The position numbers and the translations under genes were made by a program. The notes below the pieces were generated by a model that was given only the letters and a program-made list of their open reading frames with translations, did not search any database and was not told the origin of the DNA. Below, piece by piece: positions 51,304 to 60,270 of a stretch of DNA of 64,000 nucleotides; the stretch's first letter is position 1; every line of letters starts with the position of its first letter. The stretch lies in assembly GCF_002892835.1 (NCBI RefSeq), contig NZ_PJMB01000001.1, positions 620,001 through 684,000 on the forward strand, written 5' to 3'. Source of the stretch: Arthrobacter sp. AFG7.2. GTDB lineage: Bacteria; Actinomycetota; Actinomycetes; Actinomycetales; Micrococcaceae.

Positions 51304-52305
51304 CTAGGGAGCCAGCAGTGCGTGGACGCGGCGGAGCCTGGCCAGCCACCAGTCCCGGCGTTCCGGCGATGCCGCGTACTTCTCAAGCAGCCCGGCGTCG
51401 GCGGAGACGTCGCGGAGGCGGATGGCGCCGTCGTCGGACACCAAGGGATCCACGCTGATGTCCGATTCGAAGAGGGACACCGTGCCCAGCCCGCAGGCAT
51501 AGGGCAACTCAGGGAGCGCGGCCGCCAGGGCAAGGCCTGCGCGGATGCCCACCGAGGTGTCCAGCGCAGAACTGACGACGGCGGGAAGCCCGGCCTGCGC
51601 CACGATCTCCAGGGCGCGCCGCACTCCCCCAAGGGGCGCCACTTTGACCACGAGTAGGTCTGCTGCGCCGGCCCGCGCCACGCGCAGGGGGTCGGATTCC
51701 TTGCGGACGCTCTCGTCCGCGGCGATCAGCACCGGGGTTGCGGCGGACCGCATTGCCCGGCGGACCTCGGCCAGGCCCTCGATGGTGGGGACCGGCTGCT
51801 CTGCATACTCGAGCCGGACCTCCGCCAGCCGCGTCAGGGCCTCAACGGCGGATGGCACGTCCCAGCCGCCATTGGCGTCCACCCTGATGGCGGCCTCCGG
51901 CAGGGCGGAACGGACGGCGGCGAGGCGGGCGGCGTCGTCGTCGAGGGTCTGGCCGCGCTCGGCCACCTTGACCTTAACGGCGTCCACCCTGCCAAAGCGT
52001 GCCAGAACCTCCGGCACCCGTTCTGCCGGGACGGCCGGAACGGTGGCGTTCACGGGAATCAGCGAACGCAGCGGCGCGGGGAAGCCGGACCAGGCGGCCT
52101 CGATTGCGGCGGCAAGCCAGCGGGAAGACTCGGCGTCGCCATACTCCGGGAACGGGCAGAACTCGCCCCAGCCGGCCGGCCCCTGCAGCAGCAGGGACTC
52201 GCGCTCCATGATGCCCCGGAACTTCACCCGCATGGGCAGGCTCACCACGTGGGCGCCGGCCAGCAGCTCCTCCAGCACGGGCAGGGGACGCGGGTCAGTA
52301 GGCAT
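51304..52305 (-). CDS. menC: o-Succinylbenzoate synthase
   Basis: Protein of 333 residues, enolase superfamily, actinobacterial MenC type. Lysines in AVKVKVAERG and VVKVAPLGG, and metal ligands in IRVDANGGWD, LEYAEQP and IAADES are present. It dehydrates SHCHC to o-succinylbenzoate. ATG 52305 is chosen: TACAGT precedes it by 6 nt, fitting a leaderless transcript, and the domain starts there. The upstream open frame to 52524 overlaps the ArsR promoter and is rejected. Confidence 0.92.
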   Translation of the reverse strand: MPTDPRPLPVLEELLAGAHVVSLPMRVKFRGIMERESLLLQGPAGWGEFCPFPEYGDAESSRWLAAAIEAAWSGFPAPLRSLIPVNATVPAVPAERVPEVLARFGRVDAVKVKVAERGQTLDDDAARLAAVRSALPEAAIRVDANGGWDVPSAVEALTRLAEVRLEYAEQPVPTIEGLAEVRRAMRSAATPVLIAADESVRKESDPLRVARAGAADLLVVKVAPLGGVRRALEIVAQAGLPAVVSSALDTSVGIRAGLALAAALPELPYACGLGTVSLFESDISVDPLVSDDGAIRLRDVSADAGLLEKYAASPERRDWWLARLRRVHALLAP

Positions 52306-52311
52306 GGACCC

Positions 52312-52317
52312 ACTGTA
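52312..52317 (-). promoter_or_regulatory. Candidate -10 box for leaderless menC
   Basis: TACAGT on the minus strand, 6 nt before the ATG at 52305. Confidence 0.45.
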
Positions 52318-52347
52318 CAAGCGGGAACCGGCAGCCCCTTCCAATGC

Positions 52348-52363
52348 ATATCCATATGGATAT
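52348..52363. promoter_or_regulatory. Perfect palindrome ATATCCATATGGATAT, probable ArsR operator
   Basis: A 16-bp perfect palindrome 11 nt upstream of the ArsR start, in the gap shared with menC. ArsR-SRPBCC operons are usually self-repressed through such sites. Confidence 0.65.
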
Positions 52364-52374
52364 ATGATGAGCGC

Positions 52375-52716
52375 ATGGCACGGGCAGCAACCACCACTGA
52401 CGCGTTCAACGCGGTAGCCGAGCCGCGCCGTCGGGAAATCCTTGACGTCCTGACCCAGGGCGAACGGCCGGTGGGGGAACTCGTGGAGATCCTGGGCCTG
52501 GTCCAGCCCCAGGTTTCGCGGCACCTGCGTGTACTGCGCGAGGTGGGTGCCGTGGAGGTGCGGGAAGAGGGCCGGCAGCGGCTCTACAGCCTCAACCCGC
52601 AGGCGCTAAAGCCCATCCACGACTGGGTATCGGGCTACCAGCACCTCTGGGAGGAACGCTTCGAGCTGCTGGATGGGGTTCTAGCCGGCCTCCAGCAGGA
52701 AGACACGCAGGAGTAA
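52375..52716 (+). CDS. ArsR family transcriptional regulator
   Basis: Protein of 113 residues. The winged helix covers almost all of it: FNAVAEPRRREILDVLTQGERPVGELVEILGLVQPQVSRHLRVLREVGAVEVREEGRQRLYSLNPQ. No metal-binding cysteine cluster is seen, so it is the non-metal subgroup that pairs with SRPBCC proteins. ATG 52375 follows the palindrome directly. The SRPBCC gene starts 12 nt after its stop. Confidence 0.9.
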   Translation: MARAATTTDAFNAVAEPRRREILDVLTQGERPVGELVEILGLVQPQVSRHLRVLREVGAVEVREEGRQRLYSLNPQALKPIHDWVSGYQHLWEERFELLDGVLAGLQQEDTQE

Positions 52717-52728
52717 AGGAGCAGGGCA

Positions 52729-53229
52729 ATGACGCGGACAGGCATCTTGGGAATGACTTTTCCCAGCGACCGGGAAATCCTCCTCACCCGGACCGTCAAC
52801 GCACCCCGGCAGCTGGTCTACAGGGCCTGGACCACCCCCGGGCTCGTCAGGCAGTGGTGGGCAGGCCGGCGCGGTGAGATGACCGTTGCGGAAATGGACT
52901 TCCGGGTCGGCGGCGCGTGGCGGTACGTGATGGTGGCGCACGGCGGGTTCGAGGTGGCCTTCCATGGCACATACCGGGAGATCGTGCCGAACGAGCGGAT
53001 TGTCCACACCGAGATCATGGAGACGCCGGGTCCGGCGCCTGACAGCGACGAAGGGGCTGTGGTCAACACCGTCACCTTCAGCGATGCCGACGGCGGCGCC
53101 ACCCTGGTCAGCATCCGTACCGACGCGGGCAGCAAGGAAGTCCGGGACCTGATTGCCCGGTCCGGCATGGAAGGCGGCGTGCGCGAGCAGTTCGAACTTC
53201 TCGAGGAACTCGCACAGAACCCGGGTTAA
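52729..53229 (+). CDS. SRPBCC protein of the Aha1/ActivatorHsp90-like type
   Basis: Protein of 166 residues. LLTRTVNAPRQLVYRAWTTPGLVRQWWAGRRG, DFRVGGAWRYVM, FHGTYREIVPNERIVHTEIME and the C-terminal helix MEGGVREQFELLEELAQ are the family pattern. These proteins are usually co-expressed with an ArsR repressor, as here; the ligand or target is unknown. GGAG lies upstream of the ATG. Confidence 0.9.
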   Translation: MTRTGILGMTFPSDREILLTRTVNAPRQLVYRAWTTPGLVRQWWAGRRGEMTVAEMDFRVGGAWRYVMVAHGGFEVAFHGTYREIVPNERIVHTEIMETPGPAPDSDEGAVVNTVTFSDADGGATLVSIRTDAGSKEVRDLIARSGMEGGVREQFELLEELAQNPG

Positions 53230-53309
53230 GCACCGGGGCGGCCGGGATGCCCCCCGGCGGGCTGCCCACATGCGGCGGGATCCCAGCTTTTTGTGACACC
53301 CTTGAACCG

Positions 53310-54215
53310 ATGACTTCTCAACGGCAGGCACCCAGCAGGACCGCAGCCCGACCCGCACCTGGGTCGGGCTTCCTGTTCGTCCTCGCCACGCTGGCGTGCG
53401 TGGCCGGGCTGATGGCCACCTACTACTACTTCGTCCAGACCACCACGGGCCAGTTCATCGACGAATCCGCGCTGGTGGAAGCGGTGGAACTGCACGGGCC
53501 GGCGGGCAAGGCCACCACCCGGTTCCTGGACCTGCTGCCCACCGTGTCACTGGTGATGGCCGCCGTCGTGGTTCTGTTTGTCACGGTCATTCGGAAGCGC
53601 TGGGCGGAGGCCGGGATTGCCGTGGCTGCCTGCATCGGGGCGAACATTGCCACCCAGGTGCTGAAGGACCTGCTGCCGGCCCGCCCGGACAAGGGCGTGA
53701 TCACCCTCGAACTGAATTCGCTGCCGTCAGGCCACACCACGTTGGCGGCGTCGGCCGCGGCCGCGGTGTTCCTCATGGCCTCACCGCGCTGGCGCCCCAT
53801 GGCCGGGTTCGTGGGCGGCACCTTCGCCATCGCATCCGGCGTGTCCACGCTGATCAACCAGTGGCACAGGCCCGCGGATGTGGTGGCGGCGTTCCTGCTG
53901 GTGGGCGCGTTCATGATTCCCGCGGGCTGGCTCATTATCCGGCGGGGGACGTGGAATGCGTGGGACGGCTTCGGCGGGCACGTCGGTTCGGCCAGCGTCT
54001 GGCTGACGCTGCCGGTGCTGATTGGGCTGGCGTCGGCGGCGGTGGCGCTGTATTCACTGGCCCGCATTGCACCGGGACCGTGGCAGGAGACCAGCACCAC
54101 GCACTACTTCTGGGCCGGGATCTCACTCATTGTGATCGCCGGCTACCTGGCCACGGTCGCCACGACGTCCCTGTTCGCGTATGCCGCACGACGGCGGGCC
54201 TCGCCAGGGCGCTGA
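53310..54215 (+). CDS. PAP2 superfamily membrane phosphatase
   Basis: Protein of 301 residues with about seven membrane helices. The lipid-phosphatase motifs are in order: KDLLPARPD, LPSGHTTLAASAA, and NQWHRPADVVAAF. This family dephosphorylates undecaprenyl or phosphatidate-type lipids outside the membrane. ATG 53310 is preferred; the frame stays open upstream to 53247. The stop lies 3 nt from the convergent peptidase stop, with no terminator between. Confidence 0.88.
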   Translation: MTSQRQAPSRTAARPAPGSGFLFVLATLACVAGLMATYYYFVQTTTGQFIDESALVEAVELHGPAGKATTRFLDLLPTVSLVMAAVVVLFVTVIRKRWAEAGIAVAACIGANIATQVLKDLLPARPDKGVITLELNSLPSGHTTLAASAAAAVFLMASPRWRPMAGFVGGTFAIASGVSTLINQWHRPADVVAAFLLVGAFMIPAGWLIIRRGTWNAWDGFGGHVGSASVWLTLPVLIGLASAAVALYSLARIAPGPWQETSTTHYFWAGISLIVIAGYLATVATTSLFAYAARRRASPGR

Positions 54216-54218
54216 CAG

Positions 54219-55604
54219 TCACCCGGCGTTGAGGCGGGTGAGGAGCAGGGCCTCGGCCAGGATGGCATTCTCGAAATCACCCAGGTGAATCGACTCGTTG
54301 GCCCCGTGGGCACGGGAGTCCGGATCCTCGGCCCCGGTAATGAGGATGTCCGCCTCCGGATACAGCTTGTTCAGGATGTTCACGGCCGGGATCGAACCGC
54401 CAACCCCCATGCAGACAGAAGGCACGCCCCACGACTCTTCCATCGCCGCCAGCATGGCCTGCGCGGCAGGTGCCGAAGCGTCTCCGGCGAACCCCTCTGT
54501 CCGCCCACCAGGGGTAAACGTCACTTCGGCACCGAAGGGCGCGTGAGCCTCCGCATGCCGGCGCACCGCCTCCATGGCCGCGGCGGTGTCGCTGTCCGGT
54601 GCCAGGCTCAGGCTGAACCTGGCCCGGGCCACCGGCAGCAGCGTATCGGAGGACAACGCCACGCTTGGGGCGTCCACTCCGATGATGGCCAGCGCAGGCT
54701 TGGTCCACAGCCGCGACGTCAGAGTTCCCGAGCCGGCCAGCCTTACCCCCGGCCGGACCCCCGAGTCGGCCCGGAACTCAGCCTCGGACAGCGGCGGCCC
54801 CGGATCATCAGATGCGGCCAGGCCCTCCACGGCAACGCTGCCGTCGTCGTGGTGAAGCGTGGCGAGCAGCCTGGACAGCGCGGCGACGGCGTCCACCAGC
54901 GGACCGCCATACGTTCCCGAATGGAGGGCGTGGTCCAGGACGCGGACCTCGATGGTCCCAAGGACCAGCCCGCGGAGGCTGGTGGTCAGTGCCGGGACGC
55001 CTACCTTCCAGTTCCCCGAGTCGGCGACTACCAGGACATCGGCGCTGAGCAGGCCAGCGTGCTGCTGCAGCAGCGACGGAAGGCTCGGTGAGCCGGCTTC
55101 TTCCTCGCCGTCGATGAACAGGGTCACGCCCACGCCCAGTTCATCCCCCAATACCCGCAGCACATTCCGGAATGCGGCCAGGTGCAGCAGCACGCCCGCT
55201 TTGTTGTCCGCCACTCCCCTCCCCCACAGCCTGCCGCCCCTGGCGACAGCCTCAAACGGCGGACTGTCCCAGAGTTGGAGGTCACCGGCCGGCTGAACGT
55301 CGTAGTGCGCATACAGCAGGACGGTCGGCCGGCCAGGCTTTGCCGGCCAACGGCCCACCACGGCCGGCGCGCCCGGGGAACCATCCGGGCGGGGAGCCTG
55401 GAGGATGTCGACGTCGGCAATCCCCGCTTCACGGACCAGGCCGGCTACCTGCCCGGCTGCTTTGTCCAGCTGGGAGGGGTCAAAGGCTTCCCAGGCCATC
55501 GCCGGAATCCGGACCAGCCCGGTGAGTTCCCCGACAGCGGAAGCGAAGTCCGCCTGCACGGAACGGCGCAGTTCGGACAGAAGGCGCGGGTCCTTCGCCG
55601 CCAT
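54219..55604 (-). CDS. M20 family metallopeptidase (dipeptidase-like)
   Basis: Protein of 461 residues, dinuclear Zn peptidase. Metal ligands are in LLYAHYDVQP, GVADNKAGVL and FIDGEEEAGSPS, with DSGNW and the late GAEDPDSRAHGANESIHLGD completing the set. A lid/dimerisation domain lies in the middle (HSGTYGGPLVDAV). It would hydrolyse a dipeptide or amide. ATG 55604 starts 4 nt after the asnB stop, so it is part of that operon. Its substrate may be the product of the neighbouring ligase and amidotransferase. Confidence 0.9.
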   Translation of the reverse strand: MAAKDPRLLSELRRSVQADFASAVGELTGLVRIPAMAWEAFDPSQLDKAAGQVAGLVREAGIADVDILQAPRPDGSPGAPAVVGRWPAKPGRPTVLLYAHYDVQPAGDLQLWDSPPFEAVARGGRLWGRGVADNKAGVLLHLAAFRNVLRVLGDELGVGVTLFIDGEEEAGSPSLPSLLQQHAGLLSADVLVVADSGNWKVGVPALTTSLRGLVLGTIEVRVLDHALHSGTYGGPLVDAVAALSRLLATLHHDDGSVAVEGLAASDDPGPPLSEAEFRADSGVRPGVRLAGSGTLTSRLWTKPALAIIGVDAPSVALSSDTLLPVARARFSLSLAPDSDTAAAMEAVRRHAEAHAPFGAEVTFTPGGRTEGFAGDASAPAAQAMLAAMEESWGVPSVCMGVGGSIPAVNILNKLYPEADILITGAEDPDSRAHGANESIHLGDFENAILAEALLLTRLNAG

Positions 55605-55608
55605 CCTG

Positions 55609-57387
55609 CTACCCCACTCCGTGGCGCTGGAGCCACATTTCCAGGAGGGCGAACTGCCACAGGACATTGCTGTTCACCGCTGTGCGCTGGGTGTTGGGGT
55701 CAGCCAGCAGCGAGTCGATGTAGTCCGGCCGGAAGATGCCCCGCTGCTTGGCTTCGGGTGCGTGCAGGGCGTCGCGGACCATCGAAATGAACGGTTCCTC
55801 AAGGTGCCGCAGGGCTGGTACGGGGAAGTATCCCTTGCGTCGGTCCACCACGGCAGCGGGAAGCATCTGCCGGCCCAGGTCCTTCAGGATGCCCTTGCCG
55901 CCCTGGGATGCCTTGAGCTCCGGCGGGCAGGCCGCGGCGAGTTCCACCAGTTCATGGTCCAGGAACGGCACGCGGGCCTCGAGCCCCCACGCCATGGACA
56001 TGTTGTCCAGCCGCTTGACCGGATCGTCCACCATGAGCAGGTGGGTGTCCAGCCGGAGCACGGCGTCCAGGGCAGTGTCGGCGCCGGCCTCAGCCAGATG
56101 GGACGCCAGGACCTGGCTGCTCACGTCGGGCCCGGTGAACCATTCCGGCTCCAGGATCCGGAGGAGCTTCTCGTGGCTGTGGTCAACGAACGAAGCAGTG
56201 AAGGCTGACTGGGCTTCGGACCGGCCAACGCCTGCCAGCGGCTGGTGGTAGCCGTAGCCGCCAAAGACTTCGTCCGCGCCCTGGCCGCACTGCACCACTT
56301 TCAGGTGCTCGGTGACGGTCTTTGAGAGCAGGTGGAATGCCGTGACATCGTGGCTGGACATGGGCTCGGACATGGCCTCCACGGCGTCACCGATGGACGG
56401 TGCGAACTCCGAGGTGCTCACGTGCAGGCGCTCATGCCGGGTGCCGAATTCGCGGGCAATCAGGTCCGAGTACTCGAACTCGTTTCCCGAGTCCCCACCG
56501 GCGCCGTCAAAGCCGATGCTGAACGTGGACAGCCCGTGCTGCCCCTCCTCCGCAAGCAGGGCCACCAGCAGGCTCGAATCCAGTCCTCCGGACAAAAGGA
56601 CGCCCACCGGCACATCCGCAACCATCCGCCGTCGTACCGCCGTCCGCAGGGCATCCCGGACGGCGTCCTGCCAGTCGCCTGCTGACCAGCCGGCGTGCTC
56701 GTCGCGGCGGGTGTAGGAGGGCTTCCAGTATTCGCGGTCGTGCCAGGTGCCGTCCGCGCGGACGGTCCGGATGGTGGCGGCCGGCAGCTTGCGGATCCCG
56801 CTGAGGATGGTCCGCGGTGCCGGGACGATCGAGTGCCAGCTCAGGTAGTGGTGCAGGGCCACCTCATCAACGGACGTGTCGATCCCGCCCGAGGCAACGA
56901 GCGCCGGCAGGGTTGAGGCGAAGCGCAGCCGTCCTTGCAGCTCCGCCACATAGAGCGGTTTGATGCCCAGCCGGTCACGGACCAGGAGGACCTCGCAGCG
57001 GCGGGAATCGAACAGCGCGATGGCGAACATCCCCACCAGGTGGTGGACAAAGTCTTCGCCCCATTTCCGGTAGGCCTTGAGGATCACTTCCGTGTCGCTG
57101 GTGGAATGGAACGTGAACTCGGGTTCCAGCTCGCGGCGCAGTTCCTTGTAGTTGTAGATGCACCCGTTGAAGGTGACAGCCAGGCCGCCGTCGTCGAGCA
57201 TGGGCTGGGTCCCGCCGGATGAGAGGTCGATGATGCTGAGCCGCTGATGCCCCAGCGCAACCCAGCCGGCATGCCAGGTTCCCCTTCCGTCGGGTCCCCG
57301 CGATGTCATGGCCCCCATCATGTCCAGAACCGCCTCCTGGGAGGCCGTTCTCCCGTTGAAGGCGATCTCGCCGGCTATTCCGCACAT
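55609..57387 (-). CDS. asnB: Asparagine synthetase-type glutamine amidotransferase
   Basis: Protein of 592 residues. The class II glutaminase has nucleophile Cys2 (MCGIAGEIAF), and SRGPDGRGTW, NGCIYNYKELRREL. The ATP-pyrophosphatase synthetase has PP-loop VGVLLSGGLDSSLLVALL. SSHDVTAFHLLSKTV and GQGADEVFGGYGYH are close to the N-acetylglutaminylglutamine amidotransferase branch as I recall it, which amidates an osmolyte dipeptide. No Ngg synthetase is nearby, so that product is not established. Gaps are 24 nt to the decarboxylase and 4 nt to the peptidase. Confidence 0.9.
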   Translation of the reverse strand: MCGIAGEIAFNGRTASQEAVLDMMGAMTSRGPDGRGTWHAGWVALGHQRLSIIDLSSGGTQPMLDDGGLAVTFNGCIYNYKELRRELEPEFTFHSTSDTEVILKAYRKWGEDFVHHLVGMFAIALFDSRRCEVLLVRDRLGIKPLYVAELQGRLRFASTLPALVASGGIDTSVDEVALHHYLSWHSIVPAPRTILSGIRKLPAATIRTVRADGTWHDREYWKPSYTRRDEHAGWSAGDWQDAVRDALRTAVRRRMVADVPVGVLLSGGLDSSLLVALLAEEGQHGLSTFSIGFDGAGGDSGNEFEYSDLIAREFGTRHERLHVSTSEFAPSIGDAVEAMSEPMSSHDVTAFHLLSKTVTEHLKVVQCGQGADEVFGGYGYHQPLAGVGRSEAQSAFTASFVDHSHEKLLRILEPEWFTGPDVSSQVLASHLAEAGADTALDAVLRLDTHLLMVDDPVKRLDNMSMAWGLEARVPFLDHELVELAAACPPELKASQGGKGILKDLGRQMLPAAVVDRRKGYFPVPALRHLEEPFISMVRDALHAPEAKQRGIFRPDYIDSLLADPNTQRTAVNSNVLWQFALLEMWLQRHGVG

Positions 57388-57411
57388 GGTGCTGTCCTCG
57401 TTCCTTGCGAT

Positions 57412-58890
57412 TTACTGCGATCGGTGCGGTTCTTCCCGAACCACCCTGATGGTTTTGAGCGTTGGGTCAGCGGGATCCGGCAGGACCATGCCCGCTTCCA
57501 CCCCGCTCCGGAGGTAATCGATGGCGGCTTTATTGATCCGCTCGCCGGGCAGCAGGAGCGGGATTCCCGGCGGGTAAGGCGTGGCCATCTCGGCGGCGAT
57601 GCGGCCGGGGGCCTCTTCACACGGGATGACTTCCACCGGCCCGAAGAAGGCGTCCCGGGGCAGCATGACCGTCTCCAGGTAGAGCTCTTCCTCATCCGGA
57701 ATGACGACGGCGGGTGGTCGGGGAAGGTCAGGTGCAGCTTCGGTAAGTGCGCGGAGTCCCGCGAGGAGGCGGTCCGCGGTTTCCTGGTCATCCGATACCG
57801 AAATAACGGCTTCCGTGCGGCGGTGGTCTGTGGTGCCCATGTCGATGCGGCAGTTTTCCCGCAGCCAGTCCGTGGCCTGGAACCCGCTGATGCCAAGGTT
57901 CGAGACGTCAATCATGATGTGCTGGATGTCCAGGTCGTGGGAGGCCTCGGCGTGCACAAGCTCCTCCTCGAGGACGTGGAGGCCGGGGAGGGCGTCGATG
58001 TCCCGGCGGAGCCCTCGCGTCAGCTCCAGCGCGTACTCGATCATGGCTTTGCCGTCCTGCACCATTTGCCGGCGCCAGCCGTCCATTGCCGCATACAGGA
58101 GCGTGTTGGCGCTGGTGGTGGAGAGGACGTCGGCGCACTGGTTCAGGCGGACCGGGTCCACCAGGTTGCCCTGAAGGTGGAAGACGGAGCCCTGCTCAAA
58201 GCCCAGCCCCATCTTGTGCACGCTGACCACGCAGATGTCGGCCCCGGCAGACATGGCCCAGGTGGGGGTGTCCTGATGGAAGGGCAGCTGCGCGCCCCAG
58301 GCTTCATCCACAATCAGCGGCTTGCCACGTTTATGGCAAATTTCGGCGATGGCCTCGATGTCGGCGCACGTGCCGTAGGGGGTGGGGCTCACGATGAGGG
58401 CAGCCGAGGCGTCCGGGTACCGCTGCCACATCTCCTCCACAACTTCCGGTGACGGCGGATGCGAAAGCTTCAGTTCGTTGTCCCACTTAGGTTTGATCCA
58501 TCGCGGCTGCAAGCCGGAAAGCACCAGCCCGGAAACCACGGACTTGTGGGCGTCCCTGCTGATCAGGAGTTCGCCCTCGCCGCGGGTCACGGCCAGGATG
58601 GCGGCCTTGATGGACAGGGAGCTGCCGCAGGTGGTGAAGAAGGCCATGTCCGCACCCACGGCGTCGGCCATCAGCTCCTCGGCTTTGGAAAGGTAGCCGT
58701 TGGAGGACTGCCGGTCGTCCAGCCCTGAGGAGGCAACGACGTCGGACTTGAAGGCTTGCTCCCCCAGCACCTCCAGCACCCGGGGGTCAACGCCGCGGCC
58801 CTGGCGGTGGGCGGGCGGCGTGAAGCCGTAGCGCTCCAGTTTCTGGTGTTCAGCCAGGGCATCAAGCACCGGCGCTTCATTCTGGTCCAT
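57412..58890 (-). CDS. Orn/Lys/Arg decarboxylase-type PLP enzyme
   Basis: Protein of 492 residues, fold type I PLP enzyme of the SpeA/CadA-like group. It begins with RYGFTPPAHRQGRGVDPRV. FFTTCGSSLSIKAAILAV, ISRDAHKSVVSGLVLSG, LIVDEAWGAQLPFH and PLP lysine SVHKMGLGFEQGS are present, and the C-terminal Orn/Lys/Arg domain has TPYPPGIPLLLPGERI. It would release agmatine, cadaverine or putrescine from an amino acid; the substrate cannot be read from sequence. It lies between the carboxylate-amine ligase (21 nt) and asnB (24 nt). Confidence 0.88.
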   Translation of the reverse strand: MDQNEAPVLDALAEHQKLERYGFTPPAHRQGRGVDPRVLEVLGEQAFKSDVVASSGLDDRQSSNGYLSKAEELMADAVGADMAFFTTCGSSLSIKAAILAVTRGEGELLISRDAHKSVVSGLVLSGLQPRWIKPKWDNELKLSHPPSPEVVEEMWQRYPDASAALIVSPTPYGTCADIEAIAEICHKRGKPLIVDEAWGAQLPFHQDTPTWAMSAGADICVVSVHKMGLGFEQGSVFHLQGNLVDPVRLNQCADVLSTTSANTLLYAAMDGWRRQMVQDGKAMIEYALELTRGLRRDIDALPGLHVLEEELVHAEASHDLDIQHIMIDVSNLGISGFQATDWLRENCRIDMGTTDHRRTEAVISVSDDQETADRLLAGLRALTEAAPDLPRPPAVVIPDEEELYLETVMLPRDAFFGPVEVIPCEEAPGRIAAEMATPYPPGIPLLLPGERINKAAIDYLRSGVEAGMVLPDPADPTLKTIRVVREEPHRSQ

Positions 58891-58911
58891 GCGGCCTCCT
58901 GATTCCGATGT

Positions 58912-60048
58912 TTACGAGTTCTGTTTGCTGGTCAGCAGTGACGGGTCGGCCACGTCCCGCAGCAGGGTGGCCGGGAGGCTGCTGACCTTGACGGCGTCGG
59001 CGATCACCCCGCAAAGGCTTCCGGTATTGGCGAAGGCTGTGCGCTGGCGGTCTGCCCCGGTCCCGCGGGCAAGAAGCTGGAACAGCAGGAATTCAACAGC
59101 GCTGAGCTCGCCCTGCTCCCCGAGCACCGGCTGGATGTGCTCCAGCAACGCCATGACCACCTCGAAAGCAGGCCGGGGCTGATTGGTCTGCGGGTCTATC
59201 AGCTCGGCGCCAAGCCCAAACCTGCCCGCCTGCCAGGAAGCGAGCCTCAGCTGCAAGGCCGAGACCGGCGCGGGTTCTTTGCCCCGGCGCCAATCCCGGG
59301 ACGCCGTCTCCGCCAGACCCCGTACCAGGGCGGCAAGGAGGACGGCGTCATCCGCGTGGAGGCATACGTCCCCTACCCGGATTTCCACGGTCGGATGCCG
59401 GTGGCTGAGCCGGGCATCAAAATAAATCTGTCCCTTGTCCAGCAGCACTCCGGAACCGAGGATCTCCTCCACCTGCGCGTGGTACGCCTGCGCGGAACCG
59501 AAAATCTCGCAGGGACCGGCTGTTGGCCACCTGTTCCAGGCCTGGGAGCGGTAGCTCGCATAGCCGGTGTCCACGCCGTTGCTGAACGGGGAATTGGAGG
59601 TCAGTGCCATCAGAACCGGGAGCCAGATCCGGATCCGGTCCAGGATGGCAACGCCTTCCTCGTCCGACTCAACCTCCACATGCACGTGGCAGCCGCAGGT
59701 CAGCTGTTCCACGGCGGTCAGGCCAAACCGTTCGATCATCCGCTCGTAGCGCTGCCCCGGGGTGGCCGTGGACCGCACAGGCAGCGGCGAGGTTGCCAGC
59801 GCCACTGAACGGGCTCCGACGAAACGGGCTGTGGCATCGGCACTCAGGCGGCGCCTGGTGATGTCCTGCGCCAACTCCTCGAGGTTTGTCCGCGGAAGTG
59901 TGCAGGTCTCGATCTGTTCCTGCTTCATTTCGCTGCTGAGGCCATCGTCGTCGCTCAGGCTGTCCAGCACTTCACCCAGCGGCACTGCATGTCCGTCGAC
60001 GTTATCGACGATCAGGAACTCTTCTTCTATACCTACCCGACGCATCAT
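58912..60048 (-). CDS. Carboxylate-amine ligase, YbdK/GCS2 family
   Basis: Protein of 378 residues. RRVGIEEEFLIVD is the ATP/Mg-binding signature of the GCS2 glutamate-cysteine ligase-like family, followed by QIETCTLPRTNLEEL, CGCHVHVEVESDEEGV, RSQAWNRWPTAGPCEIFG and RHPTVEIRVGDVCLHADD. It joins a carboxylate, usually glutamate gamma-carboxyl, to an amine. ATG 60048 is chosen by position before the signature; 60045 and 60081 are alternatives. It leads the tight operon with the decarboxylase, asnB and M20 peptidase. Confidence 0.88.
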   Translation of the reverse strand: MMRRVGIEEEFLIVDNVDGHAVPLGEVLDSLSDDDGLSSEMKQEQIETCTLPRTNLEELAQDITRRRLSADATARFVGARSVALATSPLPVRSTATPGQRYERMIERFGLTAVEQLTCGCHVHVEVESDEEGVAILDRIRIWLPVLMALTSNSPFSNGVDTGYASYRSQAWNRWPTAGPCEIFGSAQAYHAQVEEILGSGVLLDKGQIYFDARLSHRHPTVEIRVGDVCLHADDAVLLAALVRGLAETASRDWRRGKEPAPVSALQLRLASWQAGRFGLGAELIDPQTNQPRPAFEVVMALLEHIQPVLGEQGELSAVEFLLFQLLARGTGADRQRTAFANTGSLCGVIADAVKVSSLPATLLRDVADPSLLTSKQNS

Positions 60049-60185
60049 CGTAAGCTCGCACGTTCCGGCGATTCCGCGCATCGGACCCAGCCTGACGCAT
60101 GCGGGAAACTGCTGTTATGTAATCCAGCCACATCGCTCCTCGGTAAGAAACCGGGGGGCTTATGCTTAACCTCCGCTACTACAGC

Positions 60186-60204
60186 ATAGTAAGCATGCTT
60201 ATTT
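60186..60204. promoter_or_regulatory. TAAGCATGCTTA palindrome upstream of ligase operon
   Basis: ATAGTAAGCATGCTTATTT contains a perfect 12-bp palindrome (60190-60201), ~140 nt upstream of the ligase start in the 222-bp gap. It is related to the motifs at 3839, 14418 and 16472. Confidence 0.45.
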
Positions 60205-60270
60205 CCTGGTCGCAAGCCAAAATGCCGCGGACGGCATGCACGGAGGCCACCGTCCTGGGGTGCGGCACCA

